A DNA stretch of 64,000 nt from Liolophura sinensis (lineage: Eukaryota > Mollusca > Polyplacophora > Chitonida > Chitonidae). The position numbers and the translations under genes are program-made. Positions 35,398-47,731 of the stretch are shown here, piece after piece. The notes beneath the pieces were generated by a model. The model had not been told where the DNA came from and did no database searches. It was given only the letters and a program-made list of their open reading frames with translations. Each line of letters begins with the position of its first letter. The first letter of the stretch is position 1. Where the stretch lies: positions 20,071,608-20,135,607 of the forward strand of contig NC_088300.1 in the NCBI RefSeq assembly GCF_032854445.1, in the 5' to 3' direction.

Positions 35398-36545
35398 TGT
35401 CATCAGTGCGAAGCTGTCTTACTGACGCTACAGGCACCACATGGGCTCTTTATCATCACTGTGATATTGCCTACGATGGTTAAGGTCACACACACAACAT
35501 TGTTTATGTATCATCACTGGGATGCTGCCTACTGTCGTTACAGTCTAGCACACCACATAGTATATATATCATCACTGTGGCACTGTCTGCTGTCGTTACA
35601 GTCTGACTGTCTGCTGTGGTTAAGGCCTCACACACCACATAGGTTATAGGTCATCACTGCGATGCTGTCTTCTGTCGTCACCGTGTCACACACCACATGG
35701 GTTATATTTCATCACTGTTATGTTCCCATTATCGTTACTATCTCACACATCACATGGGTTATATATCATCACTGTGAGACTGTCTGCTGTGGTTACAGTC
35801 TCACACACCTCGCGGGCGAATATATCATCACTACGATACTGTCTACTGTCGTTACAGTCTCACACCCCACATGGGTTATATATCATCACTGTGATACTGC
35901 CTACTGTCGTTACGGTGTCTCACACACCACATGGGTTATATATCATCACTGTGAGACTGTCTGCTGTCGTTACCGTGTCACACACCACATGGTTTATATA
36001 TCATCACTGTGATACTGCATACTGTCGTTACGGTCTCACATGGGTTATATATCGTCCATGTGGTACTGTCTGCTGTGTTAAGGTCTCACACACCACATGG
36101 GTTATAGGTCATCACTGCCATGCAGTCTTCTGTCGTCACCGTGTCACACACCACATGGGTTATATATCATCACTGTTATGCTGCCTACTGTCGTTACTAT
36201 CTCACACATCACATGGGTTATATATCATCACTGTTATGCTGCCTACTATCGTTACTATCTCACACATCACATGGTTTATAAATCATCACTGTGACACTGC
36301 CTACTGTCGTTACAGTCTCAGACACCTCAAGGATTATATATTATCACTGTTATGCTGCCTACTGTCGTTACGGTCTCTCACACCACATGGGCTATATATC
36401 ATCTCTGTGGTGCTGTCTACTGACTTTACGATCTCACACACCACATGGGTTATATATCATCACTGTGATAGTGTCTGCTGTCGTTACAGTCTCACTCACC
36501 ACAAGGGTTAGATATCACCACTGCAATATCGTCCACCCTTGTTAA
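35398..36545. repeat. 59-bp minisatellite, about 19 copies
   Basis: Units run ACACCACATGGGTTATATAT, CATCACTGTGATACTGTC, TACTGTCGTTACAGTCTC. I count 19 ATCATCACT-like landmarks at 57-60 bp spacing. Variants alternate (GTTATGCTGCC, GTGAGACTGTC), suggesting higher-order shuffling. A + strand frame of 263 residues (35720-36511) built of HTTWVIYHHC blocks is open only because most units have no stop; period 58-60 is not a constant multiple of 3, so the frame shifts between units. I do not call it coding. Confidence 0.95.
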
Positions 36546-37945
36546 AGCTGTACTTTTATGCATATGATCTGAACACAGGTGTTTTTTCCTTTAATGTTTA
36601 CATATTTGTCTGAACAGCTGAAAGGTGATTCCAATTTTATGTCACAATGTCTAAAAATAGTGTTTTAATCACAGTTCTAATTTAGAACTAAAAACTGTTG
36701 CAACAACCGGCTTTGTGAAATCGACCACTTACGGTTTCACATAGGCATTATGTTTGTTATAGATCGTTACCTTCAATGGATTTGCTTTAGAAGGTATTAG
36801 GTCACGGTTTCTCACTTACTACCACTGCGTATTAATTTACGGCCAGGGCTATTTTCCCCGTCTACGAGATCAGATCGATCCTATGGTCTCCGCAGTAAAT
36901 ACAGCAAAACACTTAATGTTTTTGGCTATTCGTCATGATTAAGGCAAAAGTGTGACATCATCGATCACAGTGGACGGCCTATCGATTTACCAGACTCTCT
37001 AGCTTTTATCCGTTAAATTATCCGTCTGGTCCTCGGTATGTCTAGAAAACATGACTCTCACTTTTGTCAAAATGCTCACTTTTCTCGCTGCGGGATATTT
37101 GCGTTACCTTGTGAAGTGTAAAGTTAGCAACATACTGGCATTCTCTGATGCTGATTAAAGGATGGTACCGATTGTCGATGATTTAAAAAATACCACGAAC
37201 TAATCACTTAGTGTAATTTTTAACGACTAAATCATGATAAACTAATAATTAAGGTGAGTTATTCACAAAATGCGTCATATTCTTGAAACGCAAATCTCGC
37301 CTGAAGAAAATCAGCCATACATCAGTGATAACTAAAAAAATTGAAGCAATTTCAAACTTGAAGCAATATTTTTCGTAAAAGTTGAAAAAAAAATGCGCAG
37401 GTTATTCAGGTTAGCCTTGGACTTTACTGGGATATTCTGAACCATCTGTTGTACAGCTCACTACTATATACTTGCAGACATAATCTATTGTTTTGTACAG
37501 GTAACCATGACAGCGAGATACCGCTGCTATTACCACACGTGACCGGAAATAACCACTACGCCATATTTCAAGACTAACAGTGGTAAAAACGTTACGCGGA
37601 AAAGTTCATCTCGTCTGGTCTTCAATCAAAATGAAATCTGATTTTCAATTCAGTCTTTTTATTTCAACAGACCGCTTAAAAGAGTATTTGTTCCGGTTGA
37701 ATAAAACATGGTCAGTCATCAATTAACTTGTCACATGTTGATTCCGAGGTAAAAATGTGCATAAAAAGGTCAGGACCTGGCTTAGAAAGCTCAGGTAATT
37801 ATTCTTATTGCAGTCAGATACACTACCGGGAGTTCACGTCTACTTACACTTGACGCAGGTTGGATGAATGCAGTCATGAGTTGTATCAACCGTTATTATC
37901 AACATAAAATTTACAAACAAGGTTAATGTTATTTATAACCAAGTC
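36546..37945. other. Spacer before the tandem cluster
   Basis: AT-rich, no gene recognised. Similarity to the later units begins only at about 37950 (GGCAGCTGCTGACAGATTAA). Confidence 0.5.
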
Positions 37946-38939
37946 AGATTGGCAGCTGCTGACAGATTAATGCATGGATACATGTATCTTTTCCTTATAC
38001 TAAAACAGCCCGTCTGTTCATGCAATTGGTATTGAATTTCACATAATCTGTCAGATCGATCTTATTATAACGGACTGAAAAGTAAAACTGATGGTAACAC
38101 ATGATGAGAGGCACATTTAGTCGGTGTAAAGTGTGGAAAAAGCACCATTGTTCAATACACTATAGCCCATTTATTTCCCAGAACTCACCTCAAAATGGCA
38201 AGCTTACCGTCCAACCGTCTGGGTGGTTAAAACTAGTCTACGGCTTCTCCCTCCTCAGAAACAGTCTGATTTCTAGCTTCCTTAGCGGGAGTCAGCAGTT
38301 TTTAACTCGTGTTCTCCCCATTTTTGTGGCCCCAAGCTCTCAAAAAGCCAAAAATACGGAAGTGTAAACAGTGCTCACAAACCTTTGTTCACTGAAATCG
38401 CCGTTCAAGTGCAATGGGCCTTAGAATCAAACTAAACCCCACCTTATACATAGGTAGCGTGACCAAGAAGGTAATACGATATGCGGATTTGACTTCAATG
38501 AACCTCCATTCACGAATTTCCGAATGTTACGTGTTAAAAGATAGACTGTACGTTGATAACAGCGAGTAGACACCGGAGATTGGCACTTTATCGGAACGTG
38601 GGACAAAGTGTTAATGTGTTCCACACTCTGACTTTAGCTGCATCGTTTTTTTTCAAGCTTGTTTGAATTCTTCCAGAAAACAAACATGTTGACATTTCTT
38701 TTTGAGCTGCTCTGCAAAACGGTCGACATTCTGGAGAGGAAATTCACAAAGGAGCGAAAGAAAGTGCTATTTTTTTCTCGTCAATGTCCGTAGTTTCGCT
38801 ATAATCATTCGCAGTTTCTTACACAATGGATTTGCTCCACGGGAGTTTCCAACTCTTGCGTGATTTCAACGTAATACACTCTCGTGATGTAACATATAAT
38901 GTAATATCTTGCTTTCACCCTAACACTGATGACAAAACA

Positions 38940-39190
38940 GCCACACAGAGATGGTTAATGGCTTCGCGAATTGGATGTGACGTATGAGAGTAAAAATCTG
39001 CATTAGAAACGGTTTGTGAGTAATGAAAGCAGGGATTAGATTATTCATCTTTAATGACTTGCGATTTAACGGGGAATATTCAATAACATGAGTAACAGAG
39101 TTGATTCGCGTCAAAATACAATGTTGTCGCTGTGAAAAAGTATGTCTTCGTATTTGTGGTGCATCTGGACATGACAGTTCAATTATAGCT
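38940..39190. repeat. Conserved module 2, unit A copy
   Basis: Includes the 64 bases (38988-39051) that are identical in A, B and D. On the - strand it lies in an open frame containing MNNLIPAFITHKPFLMQIFT, followed by IRHIQFAKPLTIS and a stop after HQC. + strand frames contain stops in this block. Confidence 0.85.
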
Positions 39191-39667
39191 ATTCCCAAGA
39201 TTCACTGTTCGGAGTGACTCTTCGCAAACACATAGCCACATGTTCGGAGACAGGCTATGGTATGGTACAGACGTCAGCTCGTTTTTAAAAAGGGTTTGCT
39301 TCAACTACATAATAGTCAAATAGATGAATTGTAGGATTTAAACAGACGAAATAGGTGGCAAGTCCAAAATCGCTGGTCTGAGTAAATCAAGTAAAGAGAT
39401 ATATAGCACTGTGGAATTTTCCGTCTTTTGCAGAAAACCTATTGGATTTTAGTTATTGTATCGGCGTGTTAGCCCCATCCTCAGTATATCTATAGACGCA
39501 AATTCAACGTACAATTAACAAATGTTGCTATTTACGAGATTTTCAGAAATCCAATAAACCCAAATTTCTTACATTAAATCAAAACAAAGAAGCACATACC
39601 GTAAATCTTGTTATATTATGAGCAGTTTACTGTAGTAAAAAATAAACGATCTCTCTGTAGGCAGTTT

Positions 39668-39920
39668 CTAATATTAGGCGTAAGTTTGAGTGGGGGACGA
39701 CATCCACCGAGCCCGGACGATCCTATACCAACACACGTGGACATCACACTAAGTTGGATAATACACGACTCCAGGCTACCGCAGCCCTAAACATCTTACA
39801 TCTCCAGTTTCAATACCGTTCTTACAACTAAGTTTCCGATGCTGCTGTAGATTCCCTCCGCATGATTCAAAGGTAACACCACATTGGACCTAGGAGAAAA
39901 AAGCTTGCTGGCTTGTAAAT
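39668..39920. repeat. Conserved module 1, unit A copy
   Basis: Starts CTAATATTAGGCGTAAGTTT and includes CACACGTGGACATCACACTA. Relative to B and D it has a deletion of about 28-30 bp after AACTAAGTTT and one extra G in the GTGGGGG run. See the B copy. Confidence 0.88.
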
Positions 39921-40552
39921 AAATTTGTGAAATTTTATATTAACTAAAGGGAGGTTTTCCTGCGTGAAAATGTTTATATTGGCAGTTTAAATGAAAGTGG
40001 TCCATGAAATGATCGATCTCTATATTTTCACTCATATAAAACAAAACAAACACTGACGAGAGGTGAATGTGGATGTCGATTTCCAGCTGTGTGAGGTCAT
40101 ACCTCCAAAGAGGTAGAACTGTGGGTCTAGATGTTTTAAATAGTGAGATGGAGTTTCACTAAAGCCAACATTTTCACTGTTCTCCAGGTAGTTGTTTCAG
40201 TGTCCGAAATTTAATACATATAAATTATCTCTGCATCAGCACAATTAGTCATCTTCAGTTCTCTCTCATGCCCATGCACTCACCCCACAATCGGAATAAG
40301 AACATTTAAACAATAATACATGTTCCAGGTGGATTATTGAAAGATCAATTTCTAAAACTGACCATATTTCCGACATTACACAGGTTTCTTAAGATCTTGA
40401 GTCAAAGATATTTATCAGACATAAAGACATTTTAATGGTAAATGACAGCATGATCTGCACTTTACGTGTTTAAGCTCTGCTACAGCAATAATCATCTTCA
40501 TAAACCTGAATCATCATAATTGGGACAACACAATCTGGTTTATCATGGGCTG

Positions 40553-41216
40553 TGTCCTGTGTGCATATACTTGTGCTATACTGGCTGAGTTGATTCCTAT
40601 GTCGATATACTTGTGCTATACTGGCTGAGTTGATTCCTGTGTGCATATATTTGTGCTATACTGGTTGAGTTGATTCCTCTGTCCATATACTTGTGCTATA
40701 CTGGCTGAGTTGATTCCTGTGTGCATATATTTGTGCTATACTGGCTGAGTTGATTCCTGTGTGCATATATTTGTGCTATACTGACTGAGTTGATTCCTCT
40801 GTCCATATACTTGTGCTATACTGGCTGAGTTGATTCCTGTGTGCATATATTTGTGCTATACTGGTTGAGTTGATTCCTCTGTCCATATACTTGTGCTATA
40901 CTGGCTGAGTTGATTCCTGTGTGCATATATTTGTGCTATACTGGCTGAGTTGATTCCTGTGTGCATATATTTGTGCTATACTGACTGAGTTGATTCCTGT
41001 GTCCATATACTTGTGCTATACTGACTGAGTTGATTCCTGTGTGCATATACTTGTGCTATACTGGCTGAGTTGATTCCTATGTCGATATACTTGTGCTATA
41101 CTGGCTGAGTTGATTCCTGTGTGCATATATTTGTGCTATACTGGTTGAGTTGATTCTTATGTCCATATACTTGTGCTATACTGGCTGAGTTGATTCCTGT
41201 GTCCATATACTGTCCA
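40553..41216. repeat. 40-bp minisatellite, 16 copies, unit A only
   Basis: Exact 40-bp period: TTGTGCTATACTGGCTGAGT, TGATTCCTGTGTGCATATAT. Two or three variant units (GTGTGCATATAT, CTGTCCATATAC, ATGTCGATATAC) alternate, suggesting multi-unit expansion steps. It ends into CATATACTGTCCAGATACTT, the single-copy sequence that follows the lone motif in unit B. Confidence 0.97.
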
Positions 41217-41574
41217 GATACTTCACCTATCAACCCGCACTCTTTCAATTCGCCAATCCCTCAGTGTTGTAACCGGTGCTATTGCTACTACAGTCCAGGC
41301 CTGGTAGGAGTTTATCACCATGGGCTTTGTTCCCTGGCCGAGTGTCAGACGAAATTGCAAAGAAAGTTACACCAAACACAGGTTTCAGCTTGCAAATAAA
41401 TACCTTCCAGGTATGATATATTGATGTGCATGTGGAGAGTAAAGTACTTAATGCTAGAGTAGGTGTAGCTTACACTGTGTGATTTGACGCAGGGAATAAG
41501 GAAGGCTTATGTGTTTGTTTGATTGATTGGGATTCAAGGTTGCTTTCAACATTATTTTGGTCACATCACCATGG

Positions 41575-41665
41575 TGTTACGTTGTAGCAGGTCGGACCAG
41601 TGCCGAGGCATTTGTCGTGCTGCCTCAAGGGACGCCATGCCACAGACACCAGATACGGGGCCCAA
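41575..41665 (-). mobile_element. Old SINE (CACTC-tail family) remnant, unit A
   Basis: TTGTAGCAGGTCGGACCAGTG...GTGCTGCCTCAAGGGACGCC matches, in reverse, the body of the family seen at 60320 and beside the array at 56150. Orthologous-position remnants occur in B (about 47180-47290) and C (50262-50365), so the insertion predates the duplications. Confidence 0.5.
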
Positions 41666-42546
41666 CCTGTCTTATACATACACCAAGCCCACCAGTTTCT
41701 GTTGCTGTTATGCCCAACCTCAAGCAACGTAGATTACCACTGTTAAAATCTTTTACATGTATACCAAAAGCAAATATAGTTGAGAATAACGCGGTAAATA
41801 AGCAAACTGATCAATGCATGTATTCAAATATTTATGAAGAATTAATTGGGTATCTTAAAATTTAAAATTCTATATCACTGATCCATATCGAATACCCCCT
41901 TTGAATCTCTTGCTCTCCAAACACAATCAAACATTTTATCAATAAGTTCTTTATGAAAAAAAATCAAAACAAATTAGGAACAAGCTACACAACGACGGAT
42001 CTGAGTTAAGCTTAAAAAAGGGGGAAAATAGGGTGACGAAAGCTAAAATTTACAATCACATACAGTGCAGTGTGATGCCGTCTATGGTTACGGCTAATGA
42101 ACGTCCTTAATGCGGTCTTGTGGCCGGTGGGGTACCCGTTGGTTTTAAAACAAACTTCACAGAAATGATTAAGATTATATAAAAGGTAGTCAGTCTCCAG
42201 AGTGTAGATTTTGTCTAAGGCAGATTGGGAACGGCTGACATATTAATGCGTGTATAAGTATATCTCTTACAACTATATCTCTTACTCTTACAACTGCTCG
42301 TCTGTTCAAGCAACTGGTATCGAATTTCACGAAACCTTTCAGGTCGATCTTATTAGCAGGGACTGAGAACTAAATTTGTTGGCAAGACAAGGTGAAAGAT
42401 ACATTTACTTGATGTGACTTTGGCAAAAGCATCATCAAAATAATACCTTAGATAGAATTCAATATATTATAGCAGACTTTTCCATTAAATTACAGAGTTT
42501 ATCTAAAAATGGCCAGTTTACTGCCCAATCGTCTGAGTGATTAATC

Positions 42547-42650
42547 TTAGTCTACGACTTCTCCCTCCTCAGAAACGGCTTGATTTCCAGCCTCGTTAAC
42601 GGGGGCCTGTAAATTTTCAACTCCTGTACTCACCATTTTTTGTTCGTTTG
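42547..42650 (-). other. Conserved short - strand frame, unit B
   Basis: In B the - strand reads VSTGVENLQAPVNEAGNQAV, then SEEGEVVD and stop. Units A and C keep the same C-terminal reading (NQTVSEEG then E/K, AVD, stop) but have frameshifts before it; D is disrupted by an insertion. This could be the end of a decayed gene carried by each unit, or chance. Confidence 0.3.
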
Positions 42651-43255
42651 TGTTTTTTGCTTCAAGCTCTCCGTGGACTAGACGGAAGTGTAGGTAAATC
42701 TTCCAAGAGCAACTCACACGCCGCCTGTCAGGTGAAATAGACCTTAAAATCAAATTAAACTCCACCTTTTAGTTGAGTAGCATGGCCGGGAGCCATGATA
42801 TGCGGATTTGGTTTCACTGGATCTCAATGCACGAATTTTCGGAAGTTGTGCGTGAAAAGAAAGACTGTACATTGATAACAGCTGGTAGACTCCGGAGATT
42901 AGTATTTTATGAGAGCTTGGGACAAAGTGGTAATGTGTTAAACACAAATGACTTCAGCCTAAGTTGGATGGTTTTTTGTCAAGCTCCTTTAAATTATCCC
43001 CAAAAAACAACATCCTGGTATTTTTTTTGAGCTGTTCTACAAAAAGATTGACATTCTGGGGAGGAAAATCCCATAGGGGTGAAATAAGTGCTACCTTTTG
43101 TCGTTAATATATATGGCTTGGCCGCAATCATCTACTGTGTCCTACGCAATGTGTTTTCTCCACGTGACTTTCTAGCTTTTGCGTGATTTCAGCGTAATAC
43201 GCCCTCGTTATCTAACAGACAATGTAATATCTTGTTTTCAAACTGACAATAAAAC

Positions 43256-43510
43256 AGCCGCATAGAGATGGTTGATGGCTTCGCAAATTGGATGTGACGT
43301 ATGCGAGTAAAAATCTGCATTAGAAACGGTTTGTGAGTAATGAAAGCAGGGATTAGATTATTCATCTTCAATGATTTGTGATTTAACGGATAATATTCAA
43401 TAATATGAGTAACAGAGTTGATTCGCGCCAAAATATAATCTTGTCATTGTGAACAAAATATGTCTTCGTTTTTGTGGTGCATCTGGCCATGACAGTTCAA
43501 TTATAGCTAT
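43256..43510. repeat. Conserved module 2, unit B copy
   Basis: The 64 identical bases lie at 43305-43368. Flanking 80-100 bp on each side differ from A by scattered substitutions. The - strand open frame (43189-43431) is kept but runs on past the stop used in A and D. Confidence 0.85.
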
Positions 43511-44594
43511 TCTGAAGATTCGCGGTTCGCAGTCACTCTTAGCGCACACAATACTCCGTATTCGGATATAGGCTAAGGTACAGTACAGCCATCAGCTTCT
43601 CAAACAGGGGTCGCTTGAACTGCATAATCATCAAGATGTACGATAAAGTAAACAAGTATATGACATTGTGGAATTTTCCGTCTTCCGCAGGAACTCTGTT
43701 GGGTTTGAGTTATGTTATATTCGTGTTAACCCCAGCCCCCCAATGTCCAAAGACATGCTTTTAAAATACCATTTGCTATCATTCCTACAGAATTTCCCTT
43801 TAGGATATGAGAAGGCTTTTCAAGTTCACAACGTGGAGTCTTCATTTCACATCCACTGTTATGGTCTCCAGCAATTGTCGAGGAATAAAAGTTCAAAAGC
43901 GGATACTGCTCAATTTACGCTTTTACTTTGATTAAGTGAGGGACTTATCTTTCACGAGGCCGGCATTTTCTCGTCTGACCTTATCAAGGATGCAGGACTG
44001 AATGAGCGCTCATCAACGCTTCTCTGGAATAGCCCTCCTTCTAATATAGCGCTTTCCAGTAGTGACTGTACAGCTTGATGTATTATACACTGTACTCTTA
44101 CCTATCGTTCAGACTATTCCGTGCTTTCCATCAATCATGTACACCTCAGGCTTTGTCAGGCTAACTGTACATATTTGCAAGAGGTTACCAATTTCGGGAT
44201 GTTTCACTATTCCATGAGCTGATCTAATTTTTCTTGAAAAATACCCCTGCAGTTTGCAATGGGAAGACATTCTATAAGGTACTATAAGCGTTGGAAATAA
44301 ACAGTACCCTGACTCTGACCATTTGTGACATAAACGCGAGTTCAGAAAGTAATACAAGAGGTATTTTCATATCTCAATCATTTTTGTTCACCAAACAGCA
44401 TATTTGTGATCCATATGCTTTAAATAAGGAGTATATACGGGAATATCCGAAGTGGGCAAGACAAAATGACATTCTCATTGGATTTAAGGGAGACAACAGA
44501 CTGTGCAGATCTCTTGTACAGTCCTTCCGTGTAAATTGCTAAAAGGGACACAGTTTCATAACAAGTTGGATATGAACAGTATGACTTAATACGT

Positions 44595-44890
44595 TCAAAA
44601 CCTTTAACGCATAAAGAGGTTTTATTCATATGCCTACATATGACAGGCCCACGGAAAAAGCTTTCTTCTCATCTTGTTTTAAATTCTATGTGAATGTCTC
44701 TTACAAAGGCCCTCATTATTACTTTAGTCCATGTCAGTCGACTTTACCTCTCTGATTTCAGAAATGAACAAAGCGTTCACGACACCTGTGATAGTGCTCT
44801 ATGGTGGGTACAAATCCTTTTATTACACGGGATATTGCATCGACACTATAAAGCCGAGATGCAGTATTATGTTGGCAACCTAATTAGTTG
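44595..44890. repeat. B/D-shared segment with exon-like borders
   Basis: Closely matches 52320-52600. Includes TTTACCTCTCTGATTTCAG (acceptor-like, ending 44760), GAATATT-free stretch ATCCTTTTATTACACGGGAT and CATCGACACTATAAAG. Translation in B reads RLYLSDFRNEQSVHDTCDSA then LWWVQILLLHGILHRHYKAE; D splits this over two frames because of one extra base. Missing from A and C. Possibly a decayed exon. Confidence 0.45.
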
Positions 44891-45396
44891 AGCGCGGCAA
44901 GAGATACAGCAGGTAAGTGTTTGGGAAAAACAGCGTGAAATGTATGTAGAATGGATGAATGAGTGCTTCTTTTCAAGTAAGCAAAAGTTCCAGTATCAAA
45001 ACAGAAACCATTTCCATTGATTTATCATCTGTACTATATATAGTTTCATTTAAATCTTTCGGGAGTGATATATTTCACATTCTCTGACAGTTTTGTCGGG
45101 TACGTCTTATTTCTCTGAGACTATTTATCAATATAAATGTACCATATAGTAAACGAAAAATATTTAAAAAAAAGAGATATGATTACTTCATTTGAGGTAA
45201 TGCAAGAATGGTGCAGATCTATCAAACAAAACAAAAGCATAAGTTTCAAACAAATGTTGGTATTTATGAGATTTTCAGAAACCCAGTAAACACTGATTTC
45301 TCTCAGGCAAACAAATCAAAGAAACACAGTCCTAAATATTGTCATATTGAGAGCAATTTACTGTAGTGAAACCTAGAAAATCTCTGTAGGCCGTTT

Positions 45397-45677
45397 CTAA
45401 TATTAGGCGTAAGTTTGAGTGGGGACGGCATCCACTGAGCCCGGACGATCCTATACCAACACACGTGGACATCACACTAAGCCAGATAATACACGCCTCC
45501 AGGCTACCACAGCCGTAAACTTCTTACATCTCCAGTTTCAATACCCTTCCTACAACCAAGTTTAATTGCACCATTCAGAACTAAATCTCATCCGATAGCT
45601 GCTGTAAATTCTCCCCGCACGATCCAAAGGTAACACCACATTGGACCTAGGAGAAAAAAGCTTGAGGGCTTGTAAAA
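45397..45677. repeat. Conserved module 1, unit B copy
   Basis: About 280 bp from CTAATATTAGGCGTAAGTTT to GAGGGCTTGTAAAA. Against D I count about nine differences in the first 240 bp, far fewer than in the DNA either side, where indels are frequent. Includes an E-box-like CACGTG within ACACACGTGGACATC. - strand reading GCGSLEACII...LSVMSTCVGIGSSGLSG is open in all three copies; it is short and unrecognised. Confidence 0.88.
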
Positions 45678-47686
45678 TAACTCTGTGCAATTTTGTACAC
45701 ATTAAAGTGAGGTTTTCCTGCTTGAAAATGTCTATACTGGCAGTTTAAATGAAAGTGGCCCATGAAGTGACCAATCTGTGTATGTTCGCTGGTGTAAACA
45801 AAACGATCATTGGTGAGAGATGAACGTGGATGTCTATTTCCAGCTGTGTGAGGTGATATGGTAGAACTGTGGATCTAGACGTTTAAATAGTAAGGTCAAG
45901 TTTCAAAAAAACTCAAAATATTCACTCTTCTGCAGATAACTGTTTCAGTGTCCGAAATCCAATACATGGAAATTATCTCTACATCAACACAATTAGTCAT
46001 ATTTCGATGTCTCGCTTGCTCTTGCACTCACTACCACAATGGGAATAAGAGCATTTGAAATATGTACACGTACTGTCTCATCCAGGCGTCCAAAGAAACA
46101 TTCGTACATTAGTCGTAGACAATAACACATGTTCCAGATGAATATAAGGAAGATCAATTTCTAAAACTGACCATATTCCGATATTACATAGATTTCTTAA
46201 AATCTTGAGTCAAAAATATTTATCAGACATAAAAACATTTTAGTGGTAAATGACAGCTCTGCTGCAGCATTAATCATCTTCATAAACCTGAACCATCATA
46301 ATTGGGACAACACAGTCTGGGTTATAATAGACTTTCATATAGCATTCCAATAAATAACACAAAAGCTAAAAAAATATGCTTGAGGTTTCCCAATGTGTAA
46401 TGCAGGGAAAGTCTATAGCTTGGGTCTGCATTTACTTAGAGTCCGTTGTTTTGTATTACTGACTCCAGCGGAAAGTTCATGCAAACTAATGGTACCACAT
46501 ACTATAGAACGCATCAAAACATCAGCAGCATGACATTTTTCTGGTGTGATATGAGTAAGTAACTGAACATATCAGAAAACATTGGGAAATATTTTAGATA
46601 TTATCTACATCAATAATATAGATGTACATTTATGGGGAAGCCAGTTGTGCACACAGAGCCTCGAACTGAATGCCGAATGGATACGACATGAACTAAAATA
46701 GGTCTACATCCTGAAAGTTTGTTTATTTGTGTTGTACTGGCTGAGTTGTCTCCTGTGTCCGTATACTGTCCAGATACTGTACCTATCAACTTACACTGGT
46801 TCCATTCGCCAACTCCTTAGTGTTGCACTAGTGCCACTACAGCTCTGGTAGGAGTCTATTCGCATGGAGGACCCCTAGCCGTATGTGAAACAAATTGCAA
46901 AGAAAGTTTCACAAAACACAAGTTTCAACATGCAAATGGATTTCTGTGGCAATATATTAAAGATCTAGAAGAGATAATATCCACTTGGCAGACACAAATT
47001 ATACTAAGCAGACAATTTACATTGTGTACCGGCTATCTATGTGAATGTACCTTCCAGGTATGATATATAGATGTGCATGTTGAGAGTAAAGCACCTCAAG
47101 CTACTGAGGGCTTCGATTAGCTTACACTGTCTGTCTATGCATTGAGTTGCTTTCAACATTTTTTTGGTCACATCACCATGGTGTCATGTTGTAGCAGGTC
47201 GGATCCAGCGCCTAAATACTCGTAATGCTGTCTCAATGGAACGCCACGCCAAAGATGCCGGGAACCAGACACACAGATACGAGGCCAAATCCAGTGCCCC
47301 TATACTCACACCAGGGTGATCAGTACTTGGTCTGTTCCTATGATGCTGAGAATCAAGCAGGGTAGCTTACCACTGTTAAAACCTTAGGTATGATTCCGGA
47401 CCATCGACGTCTAATAAATTACAACCAACATCAATGCATTCCCTTTTTCACCTAGTTGTCTATCGGTCATGGTGGTGTTGTGTCAATATTTAATCTTTTA
47501 CATATACATCAAGACTTAGAATAAAACTTTAATCCAGTTTGTTGTCTACTTTGAAAATAAAATTGTTTTTAAATTGTTATGTGAACAACTGCCGACAGGT
47601 TTAGCTTGCCACTGTTTACATATGCTGAGTTCAGGGCCATGTTCTAGAATACGCTCAGTTCAGGGCCTGTTTGTTTACAACAAGTG

Positions 47687-47731
47687 TTCAAGAATTTTCT
47701 TATTCTAGAAAATTCCACCAGTCTATATAAG
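47687..47731 (+). promoter_or_regulatory. Heat-shock elements and TATA box of the LTR
   Basis: TTCAAGAATTTTC at 47687-47699 and TTCTAGAAAATTC at 47703-47715 each fit the three-block HSE (TTCnnGAAnnTTC) exactly; a half-element TTCTAGAA lies at 47642. TATATAAG follows 8 bp later. The arrangement matches a heat-inducible core promoter; initiation would be expected near 47755. Confidence 0.8.

Larger units (their letters stand above)
37950..41810. repeat. Tandem unit A of a four-copy cluster
   Basis: Shares ordered landmarks with B, C and D: TCTGTCAGATCGATCTTATT (38049), CTTCTCCCTCCTCAGAAACA (38242), GAGTAGACACCGGAGATTGG (38563), CTTGCGTGATTTCAACGTAA (38855), module 2 (38940-39190), module 1 (39668-39920), TGATTCCTGTGTCCATATAC (41191) and TGTAGCAGGTCGGACCAGTG (41584). 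Lacks about 1.5 kb present in B (about 43770-45240). Carries the private 40-bp array. It has no intact gene that I recognise. Confidence 0.88.

Noticed and set aside
35720-36511. 263-residue + strand open frame
   Set aside because: It lies wholly within the 59-bp minisatellite; neighbouring frames are also open and the period is not a constant multiple of three.
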